64,000 bases of DNA from Gavia stellata (taxonomy: Eukaryota; Chordata; Aves; Gaviiformes; Gaviidae). Each line of letters begins with the position of its first letter. Positions within the stretch are counted from its first letter, which is position 1. The DNA is taken from NCBI RefSeq assembly GCF_030936135.1, contig NC_082598.1:36448187-36512186 (forward strand), read 5' to 3'. This document shows, piece after piece, positions 49,801-60,708 of the stretch. Position numbers and translations under genes: made by a program. The notes beneath the pieces are model-generated. The model worked only from the letters and a program-made list of their open reading frames with translations, made no database searches and was not told the origin of the DNA.

Positions 49801-52800
49801 GGGTTTTTTGTTTTGTGATAACGACTCTCTTTTGCTACCTGCACTATCTGAATGGCTTCCTTTTGCTGTGTCTGCATCTAACTTCAGAAATCTGCTGTAA
49901 CATCTCCAGCTGTTCTTCAGGGTTGGGAAACATCACCTCTTGTACCCTCCAGGTACCAAACACTGCAGTTCTTGAATTGGGAAGCTGCTTCTGAAAGAAG
50001 TTCTTTTCAGCAAGAAATAATCCTTTATTCTGTTCGATAGCCTGTTACCCAGCCTGGATTTTTCACCCATGGTTTATAGGTGTGGCAGTGCTCCTAGGAT
50101 CAGCCAAAGCAGTTTATACCCTCCATTGCATGTAATGTCGACAGTCCAGGTGAAGAGCTGGGGTTTACATCATCCTCCTTCGTAGATCTCACATAGGCGA
50201 TGGGAGGCTGCTGGGCAACTCTTGGATAACAGATGTTTTCAGGCCCTGGTGGCATGAAAGCTAGACCTGAGCACAGTCTAAAGCAGCCCTGAGGGTGTAT
50301 GATACAGCACTCAAAAGTGGGGGACACACCAATGGTCCTGCATGGTGTCCTGGCTTGCAAGTGATCCAGAGCCTAAAACATGGTGGCCTGTGCAACCCCC
50401 TTCCCCAAACTCTGTCCCCTCCCCTCACCACCCTGGCGCTGTTGTGTGTTTACCTAAATGTTAGACCTCTATTTTTATAGGGAAACAAAAGGGAGCCGGA
50501 CACCCCTGGTGCTACGTTTCCTTTTCAGACTGCTTGCATGGAATGAATTTTTCTTGCTTTGATTGTATTTAAATAGTAAAAATTAAAAGAGACTTTTGGG
50601 CCAAATTTTAGAAGGTATTTAGTTGCCTTGCTCCCATTGGGTGGGCTTCAGGCTCTGAAGAGCCTGTGGTGTGATCCAGTATCCCTGGCAGTTTGTTGTC
50701 TATCAGCAGGGTTTGAATGGCAGGATAAAGATAAGAGCTGGAAGAACTTGAGGCTGTAGGAGCACCACGTCTCCCAGAGCACTGGGCTAAGCCCTGCTTT
50801 GCTGCTGAAGTTGCATATTGTTCTGGCTGATGCTTTACTGGAGAAATTGTGATGAAATGGGAGAATAGTTGTGTTATACTGCTGTTTGCCTAAGTGGCTG
50901 AAGGATCTGGCTTTTGAATTAAGCATGGTCTGAAACAGCATTCTAGTATGTAAATCTAAATGCCAAGAATGGAGGGACCTGGTTAATGTGACATGTTGGG
51001 GAATAACTGTGAAAGGGGAAAAAACCGGATTAATTGGAAAAACATCTTGCAAGAAAGATATTATGGACATAGCATGAACTAATGATGACTTGGATTTGCA
51101 GGACCTGGGTTATTTGAAGCATTACAAACCAGAGGGACAACAGCATATGAGGAAAGAATGAGTAGGAGATAATCTGGGTTTTTTTCCTTTCCCTGCCTCT
51201 AAATCTTGCAGGTAGGTTTTCCCAGGCAGTGTTTCACACAGAGATTGCAGTGGTTCATCTTTCTAAGCCTAGTTTTTATATTAGGTCCCTCCTTCAGGAA
51301 AGCTACCTGCCAGATGTAGACTGGTGAGATACATCTGGTGTCTTCCTTGAGAGTGACAAGAGGATTGAAGGGCCAAATAGGCACCAACATGACAGATGAG
51401 GACATGCAAATATATTTAGTGTTTGTGCCATGAGACGTGGAAAAAGGAAGGTTTTCTGGAGGGAACTGGAACTTGTGATTTATGCCAATAAAACATCATT
51501 TTAGGTTCCCGGAAGTTCATCATTAGATTCTTTTTTCATAAATATTTAAGTATTTGCCCAGCTTGTTGTTGCTGATTCCTTAGAAAGTGCAAGAGAGAGA
51601 GATTGCTTCTGATTCCTTTGTGACTCTGATTCATTAATGTCACTTTCACAGGCAAGATACCTGGTGATCTCTTATAAAATGCACAAGAGGTGCTGAGGAG
51701 GGGCCATAGTTTTATGAGCAAATGCAGCATGTAGTGAATTCATGCTCTGCCTGCCAGCAGAAACCATGATTTCCACACATGTTTGCACATAGAAGCTGTA
51801 CGGGGGTGCACCTCACAACTGTCTGCTATTTCTCAACAATTGCAAGTACCTCTGCCTTGTCCTTCGTCCCTGGACAGGTCTGAGGTCACACTGCTGGAAT
51901 AATCCCGTTAACTTATCTTTCTGGCTGTATCATGCCCTGTTTGAAAATTCCTCCCACTTACTTCTCTTTACAATCTGATCACTATAAACATCTCATTCTT
52001 TCTTCAAATGTCCATCAGAGTTTTAGGCTCACTTATCCCTCTGACCTGGTCTGCTGTCTTATTCACCTTGCCATCTCTGCTCCTGTAGCACGCCAGTCTT
52101 GACACCCTATTAAGTTCTTCGTCTCTGCTTTCTGTGCTTCTTCCCAATTGCTTTCTTGCAGAGGATGTTTTTTTGCATCTTCTCTTTTCCACTAATGACC
52201 TCTTAAAAACATGCCGTTACCTTGGTACCTTTATAGATGGTGGTGACTTTATAGATGATTAAAAGTCACTTCAGTAACTGACTGAAATGGTCGCTGAATT
52301 TCCGAATGTACCTTATCTTCCTCTCTGCCTCTTTGATTTAAGATCTGAGAGGTAAGAACTGCCTTTATTTGGGGATATTGCAGATATTAAACCTATGATA
52401 AAATGGAAATAACAATTTCCCAGTTTGCATGTGCAAATGTAGGTATTGGTACGATAAACCACATGTGACTTTTTGCAGGTGCTCCCTTTGCCAGGGTTCT
52501 GGGCTTCTTGCCAAAGCATTTTCTCTCAACCTCGCTGTTAACCAGTGCCTTGTGTTTTGCATCAGCTTCTGTCTAAATAGGCTTAGCCTTCCAGTTAATA
52601 GATATCTTTTTCTCAAGCCCTGCCCATTGCACCTGCCTTTGAAAATGTGCCCTGGAGAACCCAGTGATTCATCTGTTTTGTGCTGGTGCTGTTTGATTAA
52701 ATCGTTGCTTAGTTTCAGGTGGCTGCATTTGCATGCTGGAGCACTTGATCCTCCTGTTTACTGCTTTTGTATATTGTGGAACTGTTTGTAAAGCTTGAGG

Positions 52801-54931
52801 GGAAGTTCAGAATGAAAGGTATAGTATCAGTGTTTGCGATAACAAATGGTATAGGCCATACACTCTCTTCATTCAATGCTTTTTCTGTTTCCACACCAGT
52901 GAGCACGATGGATGTAATGTAGTCACAGCATGTTTCCAGAAATCCTGAGATCAGTAATGTAAAATAGGTCTTTGGAATTTTAATAATGGAGAAAATGTCA
53001 GCATACAAAGTTGGTGCAGCCTTGTTCCTCCCTTCCCCCAATTTTACTCCTTTAGACCAGTCTATGTATTTTCTGACCTTGCAGATAGACATAAGGCAGG
53101 GATAGGGAACCCTCCAGCACCTTGCATTGATTCCCCTCCTGTTCCAATAGGATTCACCACCCTACAAAGTGAATGTATACAGGCGTACTTTTAGACCTTC
53201 AAGATCAGCTCCCATCTCCCTGGATGCATTTGGGAAGCTTGTGGACCTTCAACACTGAAATTACTTTTGACATCTCCTAAGAGGGAGTGTGGCACCCAGA
53301 GATCACTGGGTGCTTTCCAGACCACTGTTTTTCCCCAGCCACGTTCAGGGATGAGTTGCGTATCACTGGCAGTGCTTCAGTCAAAACAGTTTGAAGGCTG
53401 TTTTGTACTACCAGAGGTGAACAGCGAAGTGTTGAAGAGAACATGATTCTGACCCACCCTCCTTGTAGAAAAGACATTATTTATTTAGCTCATTAAATGA
53501 TGGTGGTATTTTCCTCATAAAATATATTTGTACACTGTCAAGTATATGTCTGGGGTTTCAGAGATCAGCTGCCCAGATCAGGTATCACAGATCACAGTTA
53601 CAGGCTAATGCTGGGAATGGGAAATTATACAGAGGAATGAGGTAGTTAATTCTTCCATGTGGGTATCAATAAGTCCATCTTGGCAGTTGACAGTTCAGTA
53701 ACTTTCTTGAGCATTAAACTTAGGCAACCCTTTTTTTTGGTAGTCTCTTCATGTAGCTTGATATGAGCAGTTTGAGACATTCTTCTTACAAAAGAAGTAT
53801 GATCAGAAGCTCTCATTGAGATTGTTGCAGTGGCGTGGTTCACTCCACGTTAGAGAACTGCCTATCTAGCTCAGGCTACCAGGCAATAACGAGTTATCAG
53901 CCTCCCTAAATGAAATTAAATGAGCAGTTATTCAGAGCTATACTGAATCTACAGAATGAGAAATATTCTCGGTAACAAGTCATGATCAGGTTGGGTTCAA
54001 TACCAAGAAAATCCTTACTCATTTGCCTATCAAGGGGTTTTGGCTTGTTTTTTTTTTTCATTTGGTTACCGGAAGAAGATTTTTTCTCCCTCATTTTACA
54101 TAAAAATCTTCTTGGTCAACAACAAAAAATCGTAGTTTATGGGGGTTTTCATACAAACACTTATATTGGCACAATCAGAGCACCCATCTTTTGCTATGGA
54201 GAGGGAAAATAATATAAGCCAGAGCGCCCAGACAAGTCTGCCTAATTAGTGATTGAAAGATTATTTATTTGCAGCTAAAGGTGCTGGAGTGATCTGTGTG
54301 TGAATTTCTGTCTCCTTCTAGGCTTTACAGAAATTCTTGTACTGAGGCAAACAAAGTTGCAAGAGAAGTAGGTCCTCCCTTCAGTAATTGTTTAGTCTTA
54401 CTCTAAGAGGGGACAAAATTGATAATAAACATTAAGACATAACTTCCAATCCCATGAGCCTATTTTCCTCTCCTTATTCCTGTTTTTTAGATCATAGCAA
54501 TTCTTTTTCTTTAACTCTAGGACAATGCTTTTTGAACAGTTTGTGGCTTTGTTGCTTTCCTGCCTATTTGAAGATAGTGATGATGAATATGAAAAGCCAT
54601 CTTCTTTACCCCAGATACGTATGCTTGCTATACAAAACCATAAATGCTGCACTAAGCGCTGTTCTTTTTCTTCCTTGGATGTCATGTGTTACTTTACGTG
54701 GAACCTGTTCAGCTTTCTTTGTGACTATGGTTATACACAGAGAAGTAATATAATGACTAAACGGTCTGTTTTAGTTGCAGAGCTAGAAGATGTCCAATTT
54801 ACCTAACTTTTTGGTTCTCGGCATAGACTCCCTACTGCTTATGCTTTATATACAGCCTAAACTCCTTTCTGGGATGGCATCCCTTGATGCAAGTGACAGA
54901 GAGAAGGATTAGGACATAGCAACAATCAGGA

Positions 54932-54992
54932 GATTTTGTTTAACTGATCATGTAAGCAAACAGATTTTGTCCATTGATCATGTATGCAAATA
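54932..54992 (+). repeat. imperfect tandem duplication of about 30 bp
   Basis: Two adjacent units, each beginning gattttgt and containing tgatcatgta-gcaaa. The second unit contains ATGCAAAT (54984-54991), an exact POU/Oct octamer; the first has a one-base-different version. No gene is nearby. Confidence 0.85.
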
Positions 54993-56155
54993 GCTAGTCT
55001 TCAAATGACCTGTGCAACGGTGTTTAACCCCAGAACAGTTATGGATTCCTGAAAAGTTGTTCTTACTGACACTCCCCAGCCAAGTTAGGTTTTATATTCT
55101 CCACAGGTAAAAAATGCTGCAGGTTTGCATTGTTTCTGTGTGGTTTTATGTGTATTGACGGAACTCAAGCTTCCCTAAATGCACGTGTCCAAATGAAAAG
55201 TGAATGTAGATAAGTGCAGTTGAAAGCCAGTAAAATAAGATACTGTCAGCTGAGGGCAAATGCAAAAGCAGCTGCATCTGCCCTCCTCGGCAGACTTCCT
55301 CAGAAATAAAGCAGGGTAAAGGATTCTACAGAATGAGCCATTCTCCATACTCCAAACCTCTGAGTCAGAAATCCCCAAAATAAGTTAAGGACAAATGGCA
55401 CTCTTAACAGAAGGGTTTCTTGAGTTACGTAAAATGGGAAAGCATGATGATGAAACCAAAACAACAATAAATACTATGTTTTGTATACCTTTTCATTGCC
55501 TTGCCAAAAAGGTAATATATCCCCCCAAAAGTCAGCTGAGTTTTATCAGCTTTGCAAAATCATGAATGAACGCCTTGTTCTTTATTATTGCTTTTGCTTA
55601 AGTAATTCCTGTTTATGCCAGTATTTCAAGGATTATGTTTTGATTGTTCTGGAGAGGTGAAAAAACTTTCTTGCTGATGAATAAACTCTGCCACTTTTAA
55701 ATATTTGTATGCAAAATGTCTTTAAAGCCATTATGAAATGCTTTCGAAAAGCATTAAGAAGCTGTTTCCCAAAAAGACAGTTTTTCTCTACATTTTCTTT
55801 CATGCTGAACAGTCCAAATGAAAAGCCTTTCAGAGTTAACTAGTTTAAGCAATACCAGTGTTTTAGTGTAATGAATAACTTTTTTATAGAGGACAATTGC
55901 ACACAGTTCAATATGCTAGTATTTCTATTTCTGTGCCCCACCAATGCTGGGATTCTAGGGTAGAATTTCTTTCTTTGAGAAAGCTGAAGCGATCAAAACC
56001 CTGATTAACCTCTGATATTCACGTGGTGCTCTTGATCTTGAGGACCGAAGCAGTAACAAAGAGTTAATGGCAGCCATATGCTCAGGGTATTGTGGGTACT
56101 GTTGACCCAAATGTGAACTCCACAAGTGAGTGCTGCTAACTGCTGTTTGTTTCAG

Positions 56156-56266
56156 GTTTGGCGTGGAGATTACTGATAAAGAGTTTGAGCTGCTACTTGA
56201 CAGAATCCCCCTTGATGAAGACGGAAATGTCAGATAGCCCCCGTTCATGGCCAGGTTTGATTCCTG
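56156..56266 (+). pseudogene. EFCAB6-like exon d with in-frame TAG
   Basis: A 111-nt block with acceptor tgtttgtttcag and donor gtatgc at 56267. In the frame set by exon c it reads FGVEITDKEFELLLDRIPLD then EDGNVR. A TAG at about 56234-56236 follows, then PPFMARFDS. The helix D-K-E-F-E-x-L-L, the IPLDEDGNV loop and the F-M-x-R-F-D end match the EFCAB6 module pattern (I-P-x-x-x-x-G-x-V-x-Y-x-x-F-x-x-R-F). The TAG falls where that pattern has Tyr. This nonsense codon is why the block is called a pseudogene. Confidence 0.55.
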
Positions 56267-59200
56267 GTATGCAGTGTATGCATTTTATTTCTCATTTGTG
56301 AGTGGAATTATTTTTAATCTAAAAGGCTCACATAACATTTCCAGACTGATTCTCATTTCTTAAATGTGCTCCGTTGTGACATATTTCTTGCATGGAGTAT
56401 GCTGATTGCATTTAAAATTAGCTGACGTTATGGGTATGTACTGTTTATAATTTAGTTGGTCTTTACATGCTAATTAAAAGTTTTAGAAGAAAGACTTCAA
56501 AGGCATGTAACATACCTCTGTGCTTTCTGTAGGCTGGGAGATAGGACAGACTTCTAAATAAAAGCTAATTATTTCCAGAAAATGGTAATAAATGTACTTA
56601 GTATCTCTCTGAGAACTGGAAGCATTTACAGGCCCAATATGTAGTCTGAAGTACTTCAGGGATGATTATATTGGTTAATAGGAGCTCTACTCAGCCTCCA
56701 AGGCCTAGCTTGAATTAGAGTTTGATTAAAATAAAGAAGCATTGGGCTAGATAGAGATATTTTATTATTTTCCAAAAATTAGGACTTGAGTCCCAAAACT
56801 GTCATGCCAGTAGCAGGGCAGAAGCAAGTGACATTGCTGAGGTGAGTGAAAGTTTGTTGTGGAATCTGGGACTGGAGAAAGCCATTCCACCCATGAAATC
56901 TGGAGAAGTAAATTCCAGCACTTTCATGCACACTTGCATGTACACATAAAAGTTAGACTGCTCAAACAGGAATGCAAATGTTTTTGAGTTATTTAGCAGG
57001 TAAGCCTGTATCTAGTTTGCATACACATGGAGGGTAGGCAGGAGTCTGAGTTCACTGTACTGAAACCACATTGGGTACCTTCCTGCACTTCAGGTACCAA
57101 ACAACTAAGAATTGCAAACCTGATGTGACTGTTTCTTCCTTCCTATTCCATTAATTGCTCTTCCACTCTTCCTCTTTCTTTTCCTCAGTCCTTGTCTTCC
57201 TGCTTCAGGAAGCTTTGGGGCTGAATTCAGCTGTCCACACATTTGCACACAGGGCTATCGGATATGACACAGAATTCATGAGATGCATATGACCTTCTGG
57301 AATGATATCCCCTAGGCAATCTCCAAGAGTGTTTCAAATGACCCTTGAGTGCATTTGGGTGGGCTCCTGTTTCTTGCATACTTTTACTGCCAAGGCCTCC
57401 TCTCCACTTTGTTCTTTTATAGCCCACTGACTGGCTTGCAGCAATCCTGGATTCAGTTGTGAATGAATTTCTGTGAAGTGTCTCAATTCCAGGAGTATTC
57501 CCTGGTTGTCCTATGGTAAGGGTGTAAAGAGGAGACAGAGGATAGACTGTCTAGCAAAGCTGACCAACCTTTGAGAAACCAAAAGCATCAAAAAAGAATA
57601 TATAGACATGCACAACACTGGACCCTACCTCCTTCCTCTTGCTGTGCACTCGGCTGCAGTAACCCTCCTCTGTGCTTCCTGCCTTTCTTACACACATTGC
57701 TTCAGCTCCCATGTCCAGGTAAATTCTGAAATTAAGAGAAGCTGATGTCCCTAAAGGAGGCAAGATGTTTCTTCTCAACAGTGTCTTGTCTTTGTGCATC
57801 AATTCATGTATTGAGATGAATCTGGACACCACATTTGTTTCTAATAATATTAGAATAATTATTCTAGAATAATTCTAATTATTTTCTTGTGTTTACTTAT
57901 GGTTAAAGTGACACATTTTCACCACAAAGGAGCTGCATTTAGCCCAGGGTGTACCACTGGCTGTCACCTTGTCTTGAAGCGTGTCCCTAAGAGTATGCAC
58001 AGCTACTCATAGCCCTTTAGGAGAGCTATCACTGAGCCCTTATTTCAATAGTAAAAAACTGTGCTGTGTAATATTCTTGAGGATGCCAGCAAGATAGCAG
58101 TTAACGTGCAGGCTTGCATCTGACGTTCTTATGGACCAGGAGCAAAACTGAACATCATGGTTTGTAGGGACATGCGGGAAGCCTGATTTGTACTAACCTA
58201 GCTCTGCCACCTTCAGGCCCTTTACAATCCAAGGTGAGCTGGGAACACACTGGGAAATAAAAACCTATCTCTAAAGCTGACGTCTATGAGGGAATCACAG
58301 ACAACATCCAGGACTTTGCTGCTGAGTTTCAAAAGTCATTTAAAACACTTGCTCCAGCTACATTAAGCAGTAAAGGAAGGAATCTACAATAACTGGCAAG
58401 TTAAAGCTGCCTGCTATAAATGGGAGTGTACTGGGAAGAGAGCCTGGATGCATAGCAGACAAATGCCACAGGAAGTGCAAAAGAAGCTTATGGGGTTATA
58501 AAGGCTCTTTTCCCCAGGTCAGCCAGGGACCTACAGACATGCCCAGCCTCATATCTTCCCACAAATAATAATGGATCCTAGAAGCTGAACTACCATCTCT
58601 TGCCAGTGAGATACTAAGAGATCTCCTCTTCTCAGAACCTCTGGAATCTGAATGGTCAACTGCACAACTTGAGTTTTATGTGGGCCAAGTCTTGCATGAC
58701 TCCTTTACTTGTTTTGCTATCAAATGCCCCCAAGAATAGGCTTAGGTTAGACACATGGGCACCAGCAACATCTGGGCTTCTTTGCCAGGGAATCGTCAGA
58801 CATACCAACATTGTCAGACCCAAAGGTAGACCATATATATGAAAAAGAGGATGAATGTCATAAGAAGTGGTCTGTCTTAACTGCAGGAGAAAGAGCTGTT
58901 AGATTAGAAACCCAGAATAAGGTAGGAGAGGATTTTTAGGGACTGGAGTTACAGCCTGGCTTTTGTCACAGCAGAGAGAATAGAACCTGATCATTCAGTG
59001 ATGCAATGCTTTCTCTGCAGTCTTTTTTTTTACTGATCAGTCCCATTTCCAAGTCAACCTTCAGAATTCACTACATTTAGCAATTTCAAAGATTATTATC
59101 ATGCCTACACCTGTTGTTTAGAAATAATTAGTGTTTATACAGAAATCATTATACCTTCTATGGCACAATTCCATATTTGAACATGATCCAAACAAATAAT

Positions 59201-59500
59201 TATATATGCTCACTGGGACTATTGTTGCTCAAGTTGAACGGGAGAGAGTGCATAGGCCCCATAGCATAGCTTAGGTAATAGCTCTTTATTTGCTTTATGG
59301 TGAGAACCAGAGGCCAGATGCTTCTCTCAGATTACTTCTATGTTAATATGGGGTAATTTCATTTATTCCAGTGCAAAACTGGAGTGTAACTGAGAATGAA
59401 ATGTAGGACTGAGTTTCACTTTCATCACCCGGGCCCCAATGTCTTTCCTCCTATAAAACCAAATGTTGCTTGCAGGCATTGTCCCAGATTCTCTGCTGTA
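56267..59500. other. non-coding DNA, no gene recognised
   Basis: About 3.2 kb. I looked for a further EF-hand exon that would continue exon d and found none. A 16-bp perfect AT palindrome lies at 57851-57866. Confidence 0.5.
57851..57866. repeat. 16-bp perfect palindrome in AT-rich DNA
   Basis: TAGAATAATTATTCTA is its own reverse complement, and partial copies of the half-site lie on both sides. Likely simple AT-rich sequence. Confidence 0.85.
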
Positions 59501-60108
59501 TGTGGTGGGTTGGCCCCAGCCAGCAGCCAAACTCCCACCCAGCCACTCACTCACTCAGTGGGATGCAGAGAGAAAGTAGGAGGAATAGGAAAGAGAAAGC
59601 TCGTGGATTGCGCTAAAGACAGGGAGATCACTTACCAGTTTCCATTGTGGGCAAAACAGACTTGATTTGGGGAAAATTAAATTAATTTTTTGCCAATTTA
59701 TATATATCTATATTTAATTACTAATTTAGGAAGAAAAAAGACAAACATTAAGACACGTAGGGGAAAGCCCTTTCTCCCCCCCTTTCCCAGGATCAACTTC
59801 ACTCTTTCCCTCCAGACTTCTCTCCTTGTTACCACCACTGGCTATGCTCAGTCCCTTCAGTGAGGAAGCCAGGAGAGCCATGTGGAGTGGGGAGGGGTTT
59901 ATGGTCAGGATGTAGTGGTTTCTCTCTGCTGTTTCTTCCATCTTCCTCTTTTCCTCTGCTCTCTCGTGGGCCTTCTATGGGCTGCTGTCCCTTTCAGGGT
60001 GGAAGGGGGCCTTTTCTGGAGGGCAGGAGGGATGTAATGTGTCTGCAGTAGCTGAGTTGATTTATATCTCCTGTAGCTCTGAGGTGGTGCAAATGCCTTC
60101 TTCCCACC
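59501..60108 (-). mobile_element. ERV LTR (ERVK-like), possibly interrupted
   Basis: Starts TGTGGTGGGTTGGCCCCAGC on the + strand, i.e. ends ...CAACCCACCACA in its own - strand direction. Its own-strand text includes a tttccccaaatcaagtctgt block and a catcccactgagtgagtgag block near the 3' end. These are typical of a common neoavian LTR family. The class is from memory. Its other end is not a clean TG terminus: at 60104-60108 it meets the CCACC duplication of the next LTR. It may therefore continue beyond 60708 or be truncated. No internal viral genes were recognised. Confidence 0.75.
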
Positions 60109-60367
60109 TGTGCTGGTTTTGGCTGGGGTAGAGTTAATTTTCTTCATAGTGGCTCGTATGGGGCTATGTTTTGGATTTGTGCTGGAAACAGCGTTGATAA
60201 TACAGAGATGTTTTTGTTATTGCTGAGCAGTGCTCACACATAGTCAAGGCCTTTTCTGCTCCTCACCCCACCCCACCAGCGAGTAGGCTGGGGGTGCACA
60301 AGAAGTTGGGAGGGGACACAGCCGGGACAGCTGACCCCAACTGACCAAAGGGATATTCCATAGCATA

Positions 60368-60375
60368 TGACGTCA
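60368..60375 (+). promoter_or_regulatory. CRE-like site in the LTR
   Basis: TGACGTCA, the perfect palindromic cAMP-response element, 8 bases before the LTR TATA box. In the copy at 10526-11108 the matching site is altered to TGATGTCA. Confidence 0.75.
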
Positions 60376-60382
60376 TGCTCAG

Positions 60383-60390
60383 CATATAAA
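60383..60390 (+). promoter_or_regulatory. LTR TATA box
   Basis: CATATAAA just after the CRE-like site in the middle of the LTR, a conventional U3 promoter position. Activity is inferred only. Confidence 0.65.
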
Positions 60391-60708
60391 CTAGGGGGAA
60401 GAAGATGGAAGGGAGGATGTTTGGAGTGATGGCGTTTGTCTTCCCAAGTAACCGTTACGTGTGATGGAGCCCTGCTTTCCTGGAGATGGCTGAACACCTG
60501 CCTGACGATGGGAAGCGGTGAATGAATTCCTTGTTTTGCTTTGCTTGCATGAATGGCCTTTGCTTTACCTATTACACTGTCTTTATCTCAACCCATGAGT
60601 TTTCTCACTTTTACTCTTCTGATTCTCTCCCCCATCCCACCTGGGGGCAGTGAGTGAGCAGCTGTGTGGTGCTGTAGTTGCTGGCTGGGATTAAACCACA
60701 ATGCCACC

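Larger units (their letters stand above)
44910..56155 (+). other. inferred intron of the EFCAB6-like relic; no gene recognised
   Basis: About 11.2 kb. Contents recognised are an LTR at 46353-46898 and a small tandem duplication at 54932-54992. Several frames of 60-140 codons occur on both strands. None shows a family signature or paired conserved splice sites, so none was called. Confidence 0.45.
60109..60703 (+). mobile_element. ERVL-like solo LTR with 5-bp target duplication
   Basis: A 595-bp element beginning TGTGCTGGTTTTGGCTGGGG and ending near ttaaaccacaatg. CCACC at 60104-60108 and 60704-60708 forms a perfect 5-bp target duplication. It is the + strand homologue of the LTR at 10526-11108. 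By length comparison with that copy, the terminal CA has become TG here. U3 signals are visible (a CRE-like site and a TATA box, listed separately). No internal viral sequence is present, so this is a solo LTR. Confidence 0.9.

Noticed and set aside
54525..54806. 93-codon frame containing FEDSDDEYEKPSS
   Set aside because: Acidic cluster is eye-catching, but no splice pairing, no family match and no link in phase to the EFCAB6-like blocks.
58270..58393. Open stretch reading ADVYEGITDNIQDFAAEFQK
   Set aside because: Looks helical, but only about 40 codons, no splice sites in phase with exon d, and no family recognised.
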